A stretch of 64,000 nt of DNA from Streptomyces spororaveus (GTDB lineage: Bacteria; Actinomycetota; Actinomycetes; Streptomycetales; Streptomycetaceae). Shown here piece after piece: positions 9,137 through 17,876 of the stretch. How positions within the stretch are numbered: the stretch's first letter is position 1; each line of letters begins with the position of its first letter. Below the pieces are notes generated by a model. It worked only from the letters and a program-made list of their open reading frames with translations, was not told where the DNA came from and did not search any database. The DNA lies in contig NZ_BNED01000005.1 of assembly GCF_016755875.1 (NCBI RefSeq), positions 1,116,001 to 1,180,000 of the forward strand, given 5' to 3'. A program made the position numbers and the translations under genes.

Positions 9137-9877
9137 ATGGATTCCGACCGCGCGACGCGCCTTCACCGACTCGCCCGTACGCTCACCCAACGGTTCGGCC
9201 TCGACCTCCACCGGCACGAGGCAGTTGAGGCCGAGTGGTCCGGCTCCGCACGCGCGTGGACGTTTGCGTGGACCGATGGGCCGACTGTCGCGCAGGTGCG
9301 GGCAGCCTGCCGGGAGGCCGAGCCGGAGGCGAGTGAGGGCCTCCTGTACGTACGCACGCTCTCGGAGGCCTCCGTCGCACTCGGTGCCGTCCGCCTGACG
9401 GTCTCAACCGCCACCGGCCCGGCCCGCCGCCTTCTTGTACGTCCGGCCGACGTGGAGGCACTGTTTCGCGACGTACCGTTTCCGCAGCCTCGCACGGACC
9501 GGGAACGTGCACTCGTGTACGCCGTGGTCTACGAGATCCACGACGCGCACCACCGCAACCAGGCCGACGCGGAGGAGATCTGCGGGCTCATCAAGCAGTA
9601 CGGCCTGGCGATGCTCCTGCGTCGCTGCGGAGCCGAGCTGTCCCCCGTCGAGATCCTGACCGACCACTACGCGGCGACGCACGCCCACCCCGCGTGGCGA
9701 TACCGACTGGCGCCGATGTGCGCGGGCGTCCTGTTCCGGGCCGTCCGGGAGGACCCGCGGGCGTCGGCGGAGCTCATCGCTGCCGCCCTTGCCCTCCTGC
9801 CCGGGCTGCCCGACGAGTGCGCCGCGGCCGAGGACGAACTCCGGGCCCGTCTTGAACGCAACACGCCGACGACATAG
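9137..9877 (+). CDS. Hypothetical protein, 246 aa
   Basis: A solid open frame with even coding bias and a plausible ATG at 9137. The first half is mixed alpha/beta (SARAWTFAWTDGPTVAQVRA) and the second half mostly helical (RERALVYAVVYEIHDAHHRN, PRASAELIAAALALLPGLPD). There are no membrane segments, no signal peptide and no catalytic motif that I recognise. It precedes two further small hypothetical genes on the same strand with a 106-bp gap. No function can be assigned. Confidence 0.65.
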   Translation: MDSDRATRLHRLARTLTQRFGLDLHRHEAVEAEWSGSARAWTFAWTDGPTVAQVRAACREAEPEASEGLLYVRTLSEASVALGAVRLTVSTATGPARRLLVRPADVEALFRDVPFPQPRTDRERALVYAVVYEIHDAHHRNQADAEEICGLIKQYGLAMLLRRCGAELSPVEILTDHYAATHAHPAWRYRLAPMCAGVLFRAVREDPRASAELIAAALALLPGLPDECAAAEDELRARLERNTPTT

Positions 9878-9983
9878 TCACGGGCCGGGAAGGGCTGCTC
9901 CGCGCTCGGCCGGCTTCCGTCCCGGGCGGAGGCCGCCTGGGCGCGCGGCCCGCCCTGTCACACCCTCGTCATAGGCTTCCGCC

Positions 9984-10388
9984 ATGAGCGTCTCTCTCTA
10001 CTACTGCGCGCACCGCACGACACCACTGACCGAGGGCGAGTCGGCCTCGGTCAGTGGTGTCGTCGCCGCGCACACGGCGTCCTTTCCGTACGACGACGAA
10101 GAAAGCCTGTACCTCTACGGCCGGCGTACGGCCGGGCCGCAGGAGATACTCGCCGGGTCCACCAAGATGCCGCTCGATCCCGGTCGCCTGATGCCGGTCA
10201 TCGCCCATGTGCTGGATTGCATAACGGAGTTGCGCCAGGCCGTGCCGGAGGCCGAGTGGCGCGTGCACATGGACGACCTCGACGTCCCGTGGGACGAGGC
10301 CGAGGGATACGCCCTGCCCGGGATGCGCGACGCGGACCTGATCGCCGAGCTCGCGGCGGTCCACGGCGGGGAGTTGGCAGCGGGATGA
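9984..10388 (+). CDS. Hypothetical protein, 134 aa, coupled to the next gene
   Basis: The ATG at 9984 opens a frame beginning MSVSLYYCAHRTTPLTEGE. The C-terminal half contains an amphipathic helix (MPVIAHVLDCITELRQAVPE) and ends in an acidic Gly/Ala tail. The stop overlaps the next start by 4 nt (ATGA at 10385-10388), which implies translational coupling and a shared role. I do not recognise the family. Confidence 0.65.
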   Translation: MSVSLYYCAHRTTPLTEGESASVSGVVAAHTASFPYDDEESLYLYGRRTAGPQEILAGSTKMPLDPGRLMPVIAHVLDCITELRQAVPEAEWRVHMDDLDVPWDEAEGYALPGMRDADLIAELAAVHGGELAAG

Positions 10389-10681
10389 GGGAGGCGAGCG
10401 CGGGGAAGGCCGCGGACGCCGTGACGCCCACGCCGGAGCAGCGGCGCCTCATCGAGTTCGGCGAGGCGCTGTACCGCCGCATCGCTGCAGACGCCGACAT
10501 CGGTCACGTGCTGCTGCCCGAGGACGATGCGGTGGCTGTCGTGCACCGCGCGCGGGGCGGTGGGACGATCCTGGTGGCGGCCGACGAGTCGGTGCTCTTC
10601 TCCGGCTCGGCGCTCGACATCAACGCCGCCCTGATCGACTTCCGGGCCGGCCGGCGCACGCCCGTGGAGCGGTTCCGATAG
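10385..10681 (+). CDS. Hypothetical protein, 98 aa, coupled to the previous gene
   Basis: It starts in the ATGA overlap with the gene at 9984-10388. The product is compact alpha/beta (PEQRRLIEFGEALYRRIAAD; GGTILVAADESVLFSGSALD) and may be a small binding or immunity-type partner of its neighbour, but that is only suggested by the coupling. No family is recognised. Confidence 0.6.
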   Translation: MREASAGKAADAVTPTPEQRRLIEFGEALYRRIAADADIGHVLLPEDDAVAVVHRARGGGTILVAADESVLFSGSALDINAALIDFRAGRRTPVERFR

Positions 10682-10726
10682 TGGGAGACGCGGGGCGGGG
10701 CAGCCGACCGAGAGCCGTGCTTGCGA

Positions 10727-11389
10727 TCAGGCAGGGTAGCCGATCGACGCGATGGCGTCGCCGAGCTGCGCCAGCGTCGCGGCGGGGTTCAGGGCAGCGA
10801 CCACATCCGGTGTGAGAGGCCGCAGTTCGTACACATCGATGACTGCGTCCAGGTCCACCGGCTTGGCGTAGTACTTCTGAGCCCAGGCCTGGTACTTCTT
10901 GGGGGCCCCGTCGACCAGCAGGCGGAAGAGCCAGTCGGACCCGTCCGGAACGGAACGGCCGCCGTCGAAGTCGACCTCTCCCGTCCGCCACTGCTCGTCA
11001 GCGGTTTCCCTCCACATGCAGACGGTGATGTGCGGAATGCCCTCCAGCTGGAAGGCCGGTTCCTCGACGCAGGAGCGGAACACCTCCGGAACGGTGTCGA
11101 CCACACCGGGCCACGGCGTCCCGTCGCCTGCGTACGGGCTCATGGGGGACGTGTGGTCGAACCCGCGGATGTACGCTCCGGCCGCCGAGAAGACGACGGA
11201 GTACGTGTCTCCCCCGCCGTTGTCCATCGTGGCCAGTTCCTGCGTCGCGGACCAGTGGGCGTCGAACCGGTGGCGGCGCAGGTACGGTGCGCCGGGCTGG
11301 AGGATCGCGTCCAGCATCGCCATCGACCGGCACAGGTTTCGCAGGGTGGCGATATCCGGCAGTCGGCGAGCGACATCACGAGCGTTCAT
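10727..11389 (-). CDS. Conserved-looking hypothetical protein, 220 aa
   Basis: I chose ATG 11389 (MNARDVARRLPDIATLRNLC); the frame is open further upstream but there it is Pro/Arg-rich and non-coding in character. The protein is cytosolic alpha/beta with an aromatic-rich centre (GGGDTYSVVFSAAGAYIRGF; DGSDWLFRLLVDGAPKKYQA). It converges with the small coupled genes to its left and is divergent from the oxidoreductase at 11590, so the roughly 200-bp gap should hold both promoters. I cannot name a family. Confidence 0.6.
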   Translation of the reverse strand: MNARDVARRLPDIATLRNLCRSMAMLDAILQPGAPYLRRHRFDAHWSATQELATMDNGGGDTYSVVFSAAGAYIRGFDHTSPMSPYAGDGTPWPGVVDTVPEVFRSCVEEPAFQLEGIPHITVCMWRETADEQWRTGEVDFDGGRSVPDGSDWLFRLLVDGAPKKYQAWAQKYYAKPVDLDAVIDVYELRPLTPDVVAALNPAATLAQLGDAIASIGYPA

Positions 11390-11589
11390 CCGGCCATCCC
11401 ACCACACGGCGATGCAACGGCGGCCCGGAGCCTCACTTCCGTGGCCGGCGGCGGCGAACGCCGCTTGGGGCCCTGGTACACCGTGGCTGCGCGGAGCCCG
11501 CGGCAGCGGCCGGGCAGGCGGCGCGCGAATTCGTGGCGCGCTGGTCCGCACTTCTGGAACTTCTGGCATGCTTCTGGCATTGATCAGGC

Positions 11590-12585
11590 ATGAAGGCGAT
11601 CGCATACACGCAATGCGGCGGCTCTGAGGTACTCAAGCCGACCGAACGGCCCATACCTGTGCCCGGCACGGGCGAGGTACGGGTCGAGGTGAAGGTGTCA
11701 GGAGTCAACCCGATGGACTGGCAGACGAGGGAGGAGATCACCCCCGACGGCGAGCAGGTTCCGGGCCAGGACGGCGCGGGCATCATCGACGGGGTCGGTC
11801 CCGACGTGGACCCGGCACGCATCGGCGAGCGCGTGTGGCTGTGGGAAGCCGCGTGGGAGCGCGCCGATGGCACGGCGCAGGAATTCCTGCTGCTCCCCGC
11901 CCACCAGGCCGTGGCGCTGGGAGACGCGCCGTTCGACCTGGGCGGAAGTCTGGGAGTACCGGCGATGACTGCGCATCAGTGCCTCGCCCTCGCTCTGAGG
12001 GGTCCGTCGCGGCTCACCGCCGGCGCCCTCCTGGTTGCAGGCGGAGCAGGAGCGTTGGGCAACGCTGCCGTGCAGCTCGCCCGATGGGCTGGTGCGAGAG
12101 TCATCACCAAGGTCAGCAGCGCCGACAAGGCGCGCCTCGCGTTGGCCGCAAGCGCACACCACGTGATCGATTACCGTTCTGAGGAGCCGGTGGCGGCCAT
12201 CCGGTCGCTCGCCCCCGCAGGGGTCGACCTGGTCATCGAAGGCGCCCCGACCGCCAACATGGCGCTCGATCTCTCCGTACTCGCCGAGGGCGGGACCATC
12301 GCCTGCTACAACTTCGAGGAAAGTCCTGACGTCTCCGTGTCGGCGTGGGAGTTGATGCGCCGTAACGCGTACTTGGTCGGGGTACTTGTATATGCCCTCC
12401 CGCTACGGGCGAAGCTGGACGCCGTCGCCGCGATCTGCGACGCACTCGCAGACGACGCGCTGCGCGGCGGCGAAGGCGCAGGACTGCCGTGGCACCACTT
12501 CCCCTTGGACCAGGCGAGGGAGGCTCATGACGCGGTCCAGAGCGGCCGCACGGTCGGAAAGGCCCTCATTGACGTGACGCGATGA
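11590..12585 (+). CDS. NADPH:quinone oxidoreductase-like protein (zinc-free MDR family)
   Basis: 331 aa. The N-terminal GroES-like domain (about 1-125) has the MDR hallmarks YTQCGGSEVL and VSGVNPMDWQTR. The Rossmann domain carries the nucleotide-binding turn VAGGAGALGNAAVQLARWAG (about residue 148) and ends with GRTVGKALIDV. The zinc-ligand cysteines of alcohol dehydrogenases are absent, which points to the quinone-reductase branch using NADPH in the cytosol. Length matches the family. It is a single-gene unit, divergent from the gene at 10727-11389. The substrate cannot be read from sequence. Confidence 0.9.
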   Translation: MKAIAYTQCGGSEVLKPTERPIPVPGTGEVRVEVKVSGVNPMDWQTREEITPDGEQVPGQDGAGIIDGVGPDVDPARIGERVWLWEAAWERADGTAQEFLLLPAHQAVALGDAPFDLGGSLGVPAMTAHQCLALALRGPSRLTAGALLVAGGAGALGNAAVQLARWAGARVITKVSSADKARLALAASAHHVIDYRSEEPVAAIRSLAPAGVDLVIEGAPTANMALDLSVLAEGGTIACYNFEESPDVSVSAWELMRRNAYLVGVLVYALPLRAKLDAVAAICDALADDALRGGEGAGLPWHHFPLDQAREAHDAVQSGRTVGKALIDVTR

Positions 12586-12960
12586 GTTGCACGGTGTGGC
12601 TGGCCTGGGCGAGGGCATGCTCTGCTGCGGTGGCAGCGAATTCGGTGTCCACCGCCGGGACGAGCGCGAGGAAAGACCCTGCCGAAGCACCGTCGGCCAT
12701 CCGGGTGCCGAGAGCGCCGGTGCAGGTGCGGCCTCGAGGGTGAGGTATCGGTCTCGGGGCACGACGAGGGCGCAGCAGGAAGTGGCCAGCGGTGAGGAGC
12801 GGGCCAATGCCGACGATGTCGCCTGCGTCGAGCAGCGCAACAGCCCGGTCACCACGGGCGTTCTCGGTCACCACGTGCCGTACGAGGGGGCATTGCTCGG
12901 CAGCTGCCGCAGCGATGTCGTCCCGTTCTGATATGGACAGGGCGCAGGCTCGGAGCGAGC
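12566..12960 (-). pseudogene. galK: Galactokinase C-terminal relic
   Basis: Reading leftwards, three pieces in shifting frames match the order of a galactokinase C-terminal domain: SERDDIAAAAEQCPLVRHV followed by VTENARGDRAVALLDAGDI, then TAGHFLLR with RDRYLTLE in another frame, then GALGTRMADGASAGSFLALV (family form: GALGARMTGGGFGG). The N-terminal ATP- and galactose-binding halves are missing and the Gly-rich motif is altered, so the relic is inactive. It overlaps the end of the oxidoreductase gene by about 20 bp. No other Leloir-pathway gene is nearby. Confidence 0.6.
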
Positions 12961-13131
12961 GGCTGCTGCGGCGGGCCGCCGACTGGCCCCTTTGCTGTGG
13001 AGGAGGTCGTGGTAGGGGCAGACGTGAGCCGGCAGACGGCGCACTGCCGGATGTGCCTGTCCGTGAATGCGGCGGGACGAGACAGCCGGAGTACCGCCGC
13101 TCTCGGGTGCCCAGTGGGTAGGGTCGTCCGC

Positions 13132-13728
13132 ATGGGGGTCAACATCGACGGCGTGATCGAGACACGCGAGGCCGACGGTTGGGACATTGAGATCGATCTC
13201 CTGGACTTCGGCCTCGGGCGGGAACGTTTCGCGTGGGAGTGTCTCTTCGGGACTGGTGGGGCGCTGGGTGTGGAACGGCCCCTCTTCGATTGCCGGGGGC
13301 TTCCGGAAGATGTCTCAGAATCCGTACGGGCGTCGATCGGGGACTGGGAGAGCAGCCATACATACGCCACCTGGGCGGAGATTGTTGCGGTCGACTGGGA
13401 CGCGCCATTGTGCGACAGCCCCGCTTACTCCATGACAGGCGAATGGAGGCCTGGGCCGGAGGAGAAGCTCGTGTTTCATGGCTGGGTCTGGACACCGACT
13501 GAGGTGCTTGACGCGGCGGAGGAAGAATTCGGCGAAGACCTGATGCCGCCCGAGTGGCCGCCGGGCGGCGAGGTGGCCATGAAGGATGTGGTGTACCGAC
13601 CGGTTGTTCTCACGGCTCGGATGTTCGCCCCGCCGGAGGGGAGCTGGGGCCACGTGTGGGCGGCCATGCGCGACCAGGCAGCCGTTTACGGCGACGAGAA
13701 CGTACGCCTCGTTGTCTGGTTCGGCTGA
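13132..13728 (+). CDS. Hypothetical protein, 198 aa
   Basis: ATG 13132 (MGVNIDGVIETREADGWDIE) starts a well-biased frame; the open frame extends upstream but loses protein character. The product is acidic and rich in Trp (GDWESSHTYATWAEIVAVDW; PEGSWGHVWAAMRD), mostly beta, with no signal peptide. I do not recognise the family. It ends directly before the ISL3 transposase relic. Confidence 0.6.
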   Translation: MGVNIDGVIETREADGWDIEIDLLDFGLGRERFAWECLFGTGGALGVERPLFDCRGLPEDVSESVRASIGDWESSHTYATWAEIVAVDWDAPLCDSPAYSMTGEWRPGPEEKLVFHGWVWTPTEVLDAAEEEFGEDLMPPEWPPGGEVAMKDVVYRPVVLTARMFAPPEGSWGHVWAAMRDQAAVYGDENVRLVVWFG

Positions 13729-13737
13729 CAGGGCGAT

Positions 13738-14525
13738 CCGGGCGCCGTACTACGGCACGGACCAGGGCAAGTGGCACCTGTCCAACGCCTGCGTCTCCCC
13801 TCAGAATCCGGCGCCCACCACCAACTCCCTGGAACCGTACGGGTTCAGCGACTTCAACGACTGGGTCGACATCGACGGCGGCGCCTGGGCCGGCGTCAGG
13901 CTCGACCCGGTCATGGCGGTGGCCCGCGCTCTGGCGGGCACAGCCAGCGCCCGGTTGCTTCCACCTGCCCCAGGCGCTCAGCTGGGCCAGCATGCTGGCC
14001 TGCCCGCTGCGCATCCCCCGCCCGAGCGGCCGGTGCACCGGGTACTGGGGGTCGACGAATTCGCCCGGCGCAAGGGCAAGCAGTACGCAACCATCCTGAT
14101 CGATGCCGCAAGCAGACAGCGCATCGATCACCTGCCCGACCGGAAGATGGAGTCGGTCACCGCGTGGCTGCCCGAGCACCGCGGAGTGGAGATCGCGTGC
14201 CGGGACGGCGCCTCGGACTTCGCCCAGGCCGTCAGTGACGCCGACCCTGCCATCGCACAGTGCATGGACCGCTGGCACCTGTGGCACGGCCTGGCCGCCT
14301 GGAAGGAAGTCGCCGCGCACAGCCCCTGCTGGGCCAAGATCGGCCCGCCAGTGTCCGATGGCTGGCGGGCCACGACCACCCGCGAACGCTGGTACCAGGT
14401 GCACCAGCTCCTGGACGCCGGCGTGGGCCTGCTTGGCTGCTCCCGCCGGCTGAACCTCGCGCTGAACACCGTCAAACGCTATGCCCGCCATTCCGAGCCC
14501 GAGCAGATGACGGCGGTCTCCGTAA
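13738..14525 (+). pseudogene. ISL3-type transposase, 5' fragment (split by IS21 insertion)
   Basis: From about 13900 the frame carries ISL3-family text: LGVDEFARRKGKQYATILID with the first catalytic Asp, the GVEIACRDGASDFAQAV strand, and DRWHLWHGLAAWKEVAAHS, ending at NLALNTVKRYAR where the IS21 end begins. The N-terminal zinc-finger region is missing, and the part at 13900-14000 reads better in a neighbouring frame, so the gene was already decayed. The first 150 bp (PYYGTDQGKWHLSNACVS) belong to something else that I do not recognise. The 3' half resumes at 17066. Confidence 0.75.
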
Positions 14526-14638
14526 GCTCCCCGTGTGCGGCCACTTACCGCGCAATTTATGGCCACGGGATTCCCCGCGTACGGCCAGATCTTCTCCCCG
14601 CTCGCCCCGAGTAGTACCGCTCGGCGAAGCTGGAGCGG

Positions 14639-16177
14639 GTGAAGAACAGCAGGGAGATCATGGAGATCCTTGAGGCATACGACCTCACAGGCAGTTACCG
14701 TGCCGCGGCCGAACTGGCCGGGTGCGACCACCACACGGTGGCCCGGTATGTGAAGATGCGGGCCGCCGGCCAGCATCCTGACCAGCGCCGTCACCGGGCG
14801 AGAGCGATCGACGACTACCTGCCGAAGATCGAGGAACTGGTGGTCCGCTCACAGGGCCGCATCCGCGCCGACGTGGTCCACAAGAGGATCGCCGCGATGG
14901 GCTTCACCGGCGGGGAACGCACCACCCGCCGCACCGTCGCTGAGGCAAAAACCCAGTTCAGGGCCGGTCGACGGCGCGTCTATCGGCCGTGGGTGACTGA
15001 GCCCGGGCTCTGGGTGCAGTACGACTTCGGCGACGGACCGGTGATCAAAGGCCGCAAGACCACCCTGTTCTGCGCGTGGGTGGCCTGGTCCCGATTCCGG
15101 GTGGTGATACCGATCTGGGACAAGACACTGCCGACGATCACCGCCTGCCTGGATGCCACATTCCGCAGGATCGGCGGAGTCCCTGCCTACGTCCTCACGG
15201 ACAACGAGAAAACGGTCACCATCGACCACGTCGCCGGTATTGCGGTCCGCAATCCGGAAATAGTCGAGGTCGCCCGGCACTACGGCACGACCATACGTAC
15301 TTGTCTGCCGGCAGACCCGGAGACCAAGGGCGGCAGCGAATCCACGGTGAAGATCGCCAAAGCCGACCTGGTGCCCCGGGACGTGAACCTGCGCGAGCAA
15401 TACAAGACCTTCGGTGAGCTCGAGGCGGCCTGCCGGACATTCTGCGACGAGGTCAATTCCCGAACGCACAAGGCGACGCGGCGCAAGCCCATCGAGCGGC
15501 TCGCGGAGGAACGCCAGCGGTTGCATCCTCTGCCGCGCCGACCGTTCACCGCGGCGTTCGGCACCACCCGCAGGGTGACCTGGGAGTCGACGATCTCGGT
15601 CGACGCGGTCCGCTACTCGGTCCCGCACGAGCTCATCGACACCCGGGTCTGGGCCCGATTCCACGGCGACGAGCTCATCGTCACCGCCGTCGAGGAGAAC
15701 GGATCGGCCCGCGAGGTCGCCCGCCACCACCGCGGCCAGCCCGGCTCACCGGTCCTGGACGACACCCACTACCCGCCTCGTGAGGACAAGGAAGCCGACC
15801 GAACCCCGCGGGCCACCTCAGCGGAAGAGGCGGCATTCCTCCAGCTCGGACCCGGCGCCGCGTCCTGGCTGATCGAGGCCGGCGCCGCCGGAGTCCGCCG
15901 CATCAAGGCGAAGATGGCCGAAGCCGTCGCCCTCTCCAAGCTCTACTCGGTCGCGGAAGTCGACCGCGCGCTCGGCACCGCCGCGGTCACCGCCCGCTTC
16001 GCCGAGAAGGACCTGTTGTCGATCCTCGACTACCAGGCCGTCCACGAGCACGCCGAGCCCATCCGGCGAAGCGAGGACCACTCCCTGCAGCCCGGCACCT
16101 CCGCCTGGTCCTCCTTCGGCGCCGCCGCCACGACCGCCTCGAACATCTCCGAGTACGACGAAAGCGACCAGCTCTGA
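14639..16177 (+). CDS. istA: IS21-family transposase IstA
   Basis: 512 aa from GTG 14639. An N-terminal HTH (about 14-40, YRAAAELAGCDHHTVARYV) binds the element ends. The retroviral-integrase-type core carries the DDE residues in WVQYDFGDG (D about 129), VLTDNEKTV (D about 188) and ETKGGSESTVK (E about 234). It catalyses strand transfer, with IstB as targeting ATPase. Length and motif order look intact. The stop overlaps the istB start (TGATG), which indicates coupled translation. Confidence 0.95.
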   Translation: MKNSREIMEILEAYDLTGSYRAAAELAGCDHHTVARYVKMRAAGQHPDQRRHRARAIDDYLPKIEELVVRSQGRIRADVVHKRIAAMGFTGGERTTRRTVAEAKTQFRAGRRRVYRPWVTEPGLWVQYDFGDGPVIKGRKTTLFCAWVAWSRFRVVIPIWDKTLPTITACLDATFRRIGGVPAYVLTDNEKTVTIDHVAGIAVRNPEIVEVARHYGTTIRTCLPADPETKGGSESTVKIAKADLVPRDVNLREQYKTFGELEAACRTFCDEVNSRTHKATRRKPIERLAEERQRLHPLPRRPFTAAFGTTRRVTWESTISVDAVRYSVPHELIDTRVWARFHGDELIVTAVEENGSAREVARHHRGQPGSPVLDDTHYPPREDKEADRTPRATSAEEAAFLQLGPGAASWLIEAGAAGVRRIKAKMAEAVALSKLYSVAEVDRALGTAAVTARFAEKDLLSILDYQAVHEHAEPIRRSEDHSLQPGTSAWSSFGAAATTASNISEYDESDQL

Positions 16178-16968
16178 TGGCCACCCCTCTTCGCACCGTT
16201 CCCGGCTCGGGCGGCGACCCGCTCGCCGAATCCATCGAGCTGACCCGCCGGCTGAAACTCCCGCACATCCGAAGGTCGCTCACCGACATCATTCCCACCG
16301 CAAAAGCCCAACGCTGGGACCCGGCCGAAGTCGTCCGCGTTCTACTCTCAGAAGAGGCGGCCGGACGAGACCGCGCCAACCTCCACACCCGCCGAAAGCG
16401 GGCCGGATTCCCCACCGGAAAAACCTTCGGAGACTGGCACGAGAACAAGTCCTCCATACCCAGGGCCACTCAGGACGCGCTTCGAAGTCTCGAATGGGTC
16501 GGCCGCCGGGAGAATTTCTGCATTTGCGGCCCGTCCGGCACGGGCAAGAGCCACTTCACCGAAGCCCTCGGACAGACCGCGGTCGAAGCCGGCCTGACCG
16601 TCGCCTGGTTCACCATCGAGGACCTCGGAGCCCTGGTCCGCCGCCACCGCGCGGACGACTCCATCGCCCGAGCCCTCGCGAAAATCGTCCGCTCAGACCT
16701 GATCATCGTCGACGACATCGGCCTGCTGCCCGTCTCACCAGACGCCGCCGAGGGCTTCTACCGCCTGGTCGACGCCGCCTACGAACGACGCTCGATCGCC
16801 GTCTCCAGCAACCTCCACCCCTCCGGCTTCGACGAGATCATGCCCAAGACCCTCGCCACCGCGACCGTCGACCGACTACTCCACCACGCCCACGTCACCG
16901 TTACTCAGGGTGACTCATTCAGGTTCACCGAGGCCACCACCGGAAAGGGAGTGAAGCCTTTCAGCTGA
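16177..16968 (+). CDS. istB: IS21-family ATPase/helper protein IstB
   Basis: 263 aa, AAA+ ATPase of the DnaC/IstB type. Walker A GPSGTGKS lies near residue 119, Walker B LIIVDDIGLLP near 175, and sensor-like SSNLHPSGFDE follows. The N-terminal helical part (ELTRRLKLPHIRRSLTDI) is the usual IstA-interaction region. The start sits in a TGATG overlap with istA. It appears complete and, with istA, should form a functional transposition pair. Confidence 0.95.
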   Translation: MATPLRTVPGSGGDPLAESIELTRRLKLPHIRRSLTDIIPTAKAQRWDPAEVVRVLLSEEAAGRDRANLHTRRKRAGFPTGKTFGDWHENKSSIPRATQDALRSLEWVGRRENFCICGPSGTGKSHFTEALGQTAVEAGLTVAWFTIEDLGALVRRHRADDSIARALAKIVRSDLIIVDDIGLLPVSPDAAEGFYRLVDAAYERRSIAVSSNLHPSGFDEIMPKTLATATVDRLLHHAHVTVTQGDSFRFTEATTGKGVKPFS

Positions 16969-17065
16969 TCCACGACCAACCCATGGCGGGGAGATTATCT
17001 GGCCGCCACCGGGGACACCCACGAGGCCACCAGCGGGGAAGACCACTGGCCGCCCGCGGGGAGCA

Positions 17066-17677
17066 CTACGAGGCCGTTGACAAGAGATGGCCCGGGCCCC
17101 GGCATACCGGCCCACCCTGGTCGACCCCTACCCCGAACACCTGCGCCAGCGCCGATCAGAGAACCCGGCCGTGCCCGTAACCCACCTCCTGCAAGAGATC
17201 AGGGAGCTGGGTTACACCAACAGCGCGAACCTCTTGGTCCGCTACATCAACCAGGGGCGCGTCGAGGCCGACCATGCCGCCCTGCCCCCACGGAAGGCCA
17301 CCGGACTTCTCCTCACCGACCCCGCCCGCCAACCCGATGAGCGTCGCGTTCTGTGTGATCAACTTGCCGCCGCCTGCTCTGAGATGACCGCCCTGTCCAC
17401 CCTGGTGAGTGAGTTCGCCCGGCTGCTGTCCCAATCGCAGGACAACTCCACGACTGTGACCGACTAGTTCATCCAGGTCCGGGACGCCGCCCTGCCCTTT
17501 CTGCACTCCTTCGCCACCGGCCTCGAGCGGGACCGCACCACCGTCAACGCGGCACTGACCCTGCCCCACCACAACGGACGCACCGAAGGCGTCAACAACA
17601 CGATCAAGCTGCTCAAGCGGTAGACCTACGGCCGCGCCAGCCACCCACTCCTCCGCCACCGCATCCTGCCCAACTGA
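17066..17677 (+). pseudogene. ISL3-type transposase, 3' fragment
   Basis: This continues the gene interrupted at 14525: RAPAYRPTLVDPYPEHLRQR, SANLLVRYINQGRVEAD, then after a TAG at 17465-17467 FIQVRDAALPFLHSFATGL and NGRTEGVNNTIKLLKR (third catalytic residue region), another TAG at 17621-17623, and YGRASHPLLRHRILPN. The in-frame TAGs replace Trp/Gln-type codons of the family and show that the ISL3 copy is dead. The element's right inverted repeat probably lies in 17680-17800 but I cannot fix it. Confidence 0.75.
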
Positions 17678-17876
17678 CCTCCAACAGCGATCAACGGCTA
17701 CGAAAAACTTGGAAGACCCGGTCGATTGACAGACCCGAAGACCGCGACCGCGACGTAGCCCGTAGCCCTGCATGGTTTGCGGGTTCAGGTAACCGAACGA
17801 GGCAGACCCGAAATTGACGGGCCGGCCTCGGTGACAGTGAGCCTCCGGAAGTCGTAAAGAGTGGGGCCCTCCCTGG

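Larger units (their letters stand above)
14525..17065 (+). mobile_element. IS21-family insertion sequence
   Basis: The unit contains istA and istB in the usual overlapping order. Both ends carry related inverted sequences: GCTCCCCG followed by GCGGCCAC at 14526-14543 on the left, and the inverted counterpart (GTGGCCGCC/CGGGGAGC type) ending near 17064 on the right. Further copies of the GGCC/CCCCG box sit inside each end, as IS21 elements usually show. It splits an ISL3-type transposase gene whose halves lie immediately outside. I could not see an unambiguous target duplication, so the end coordinates are good to a few bases. Confidence 0.8.
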
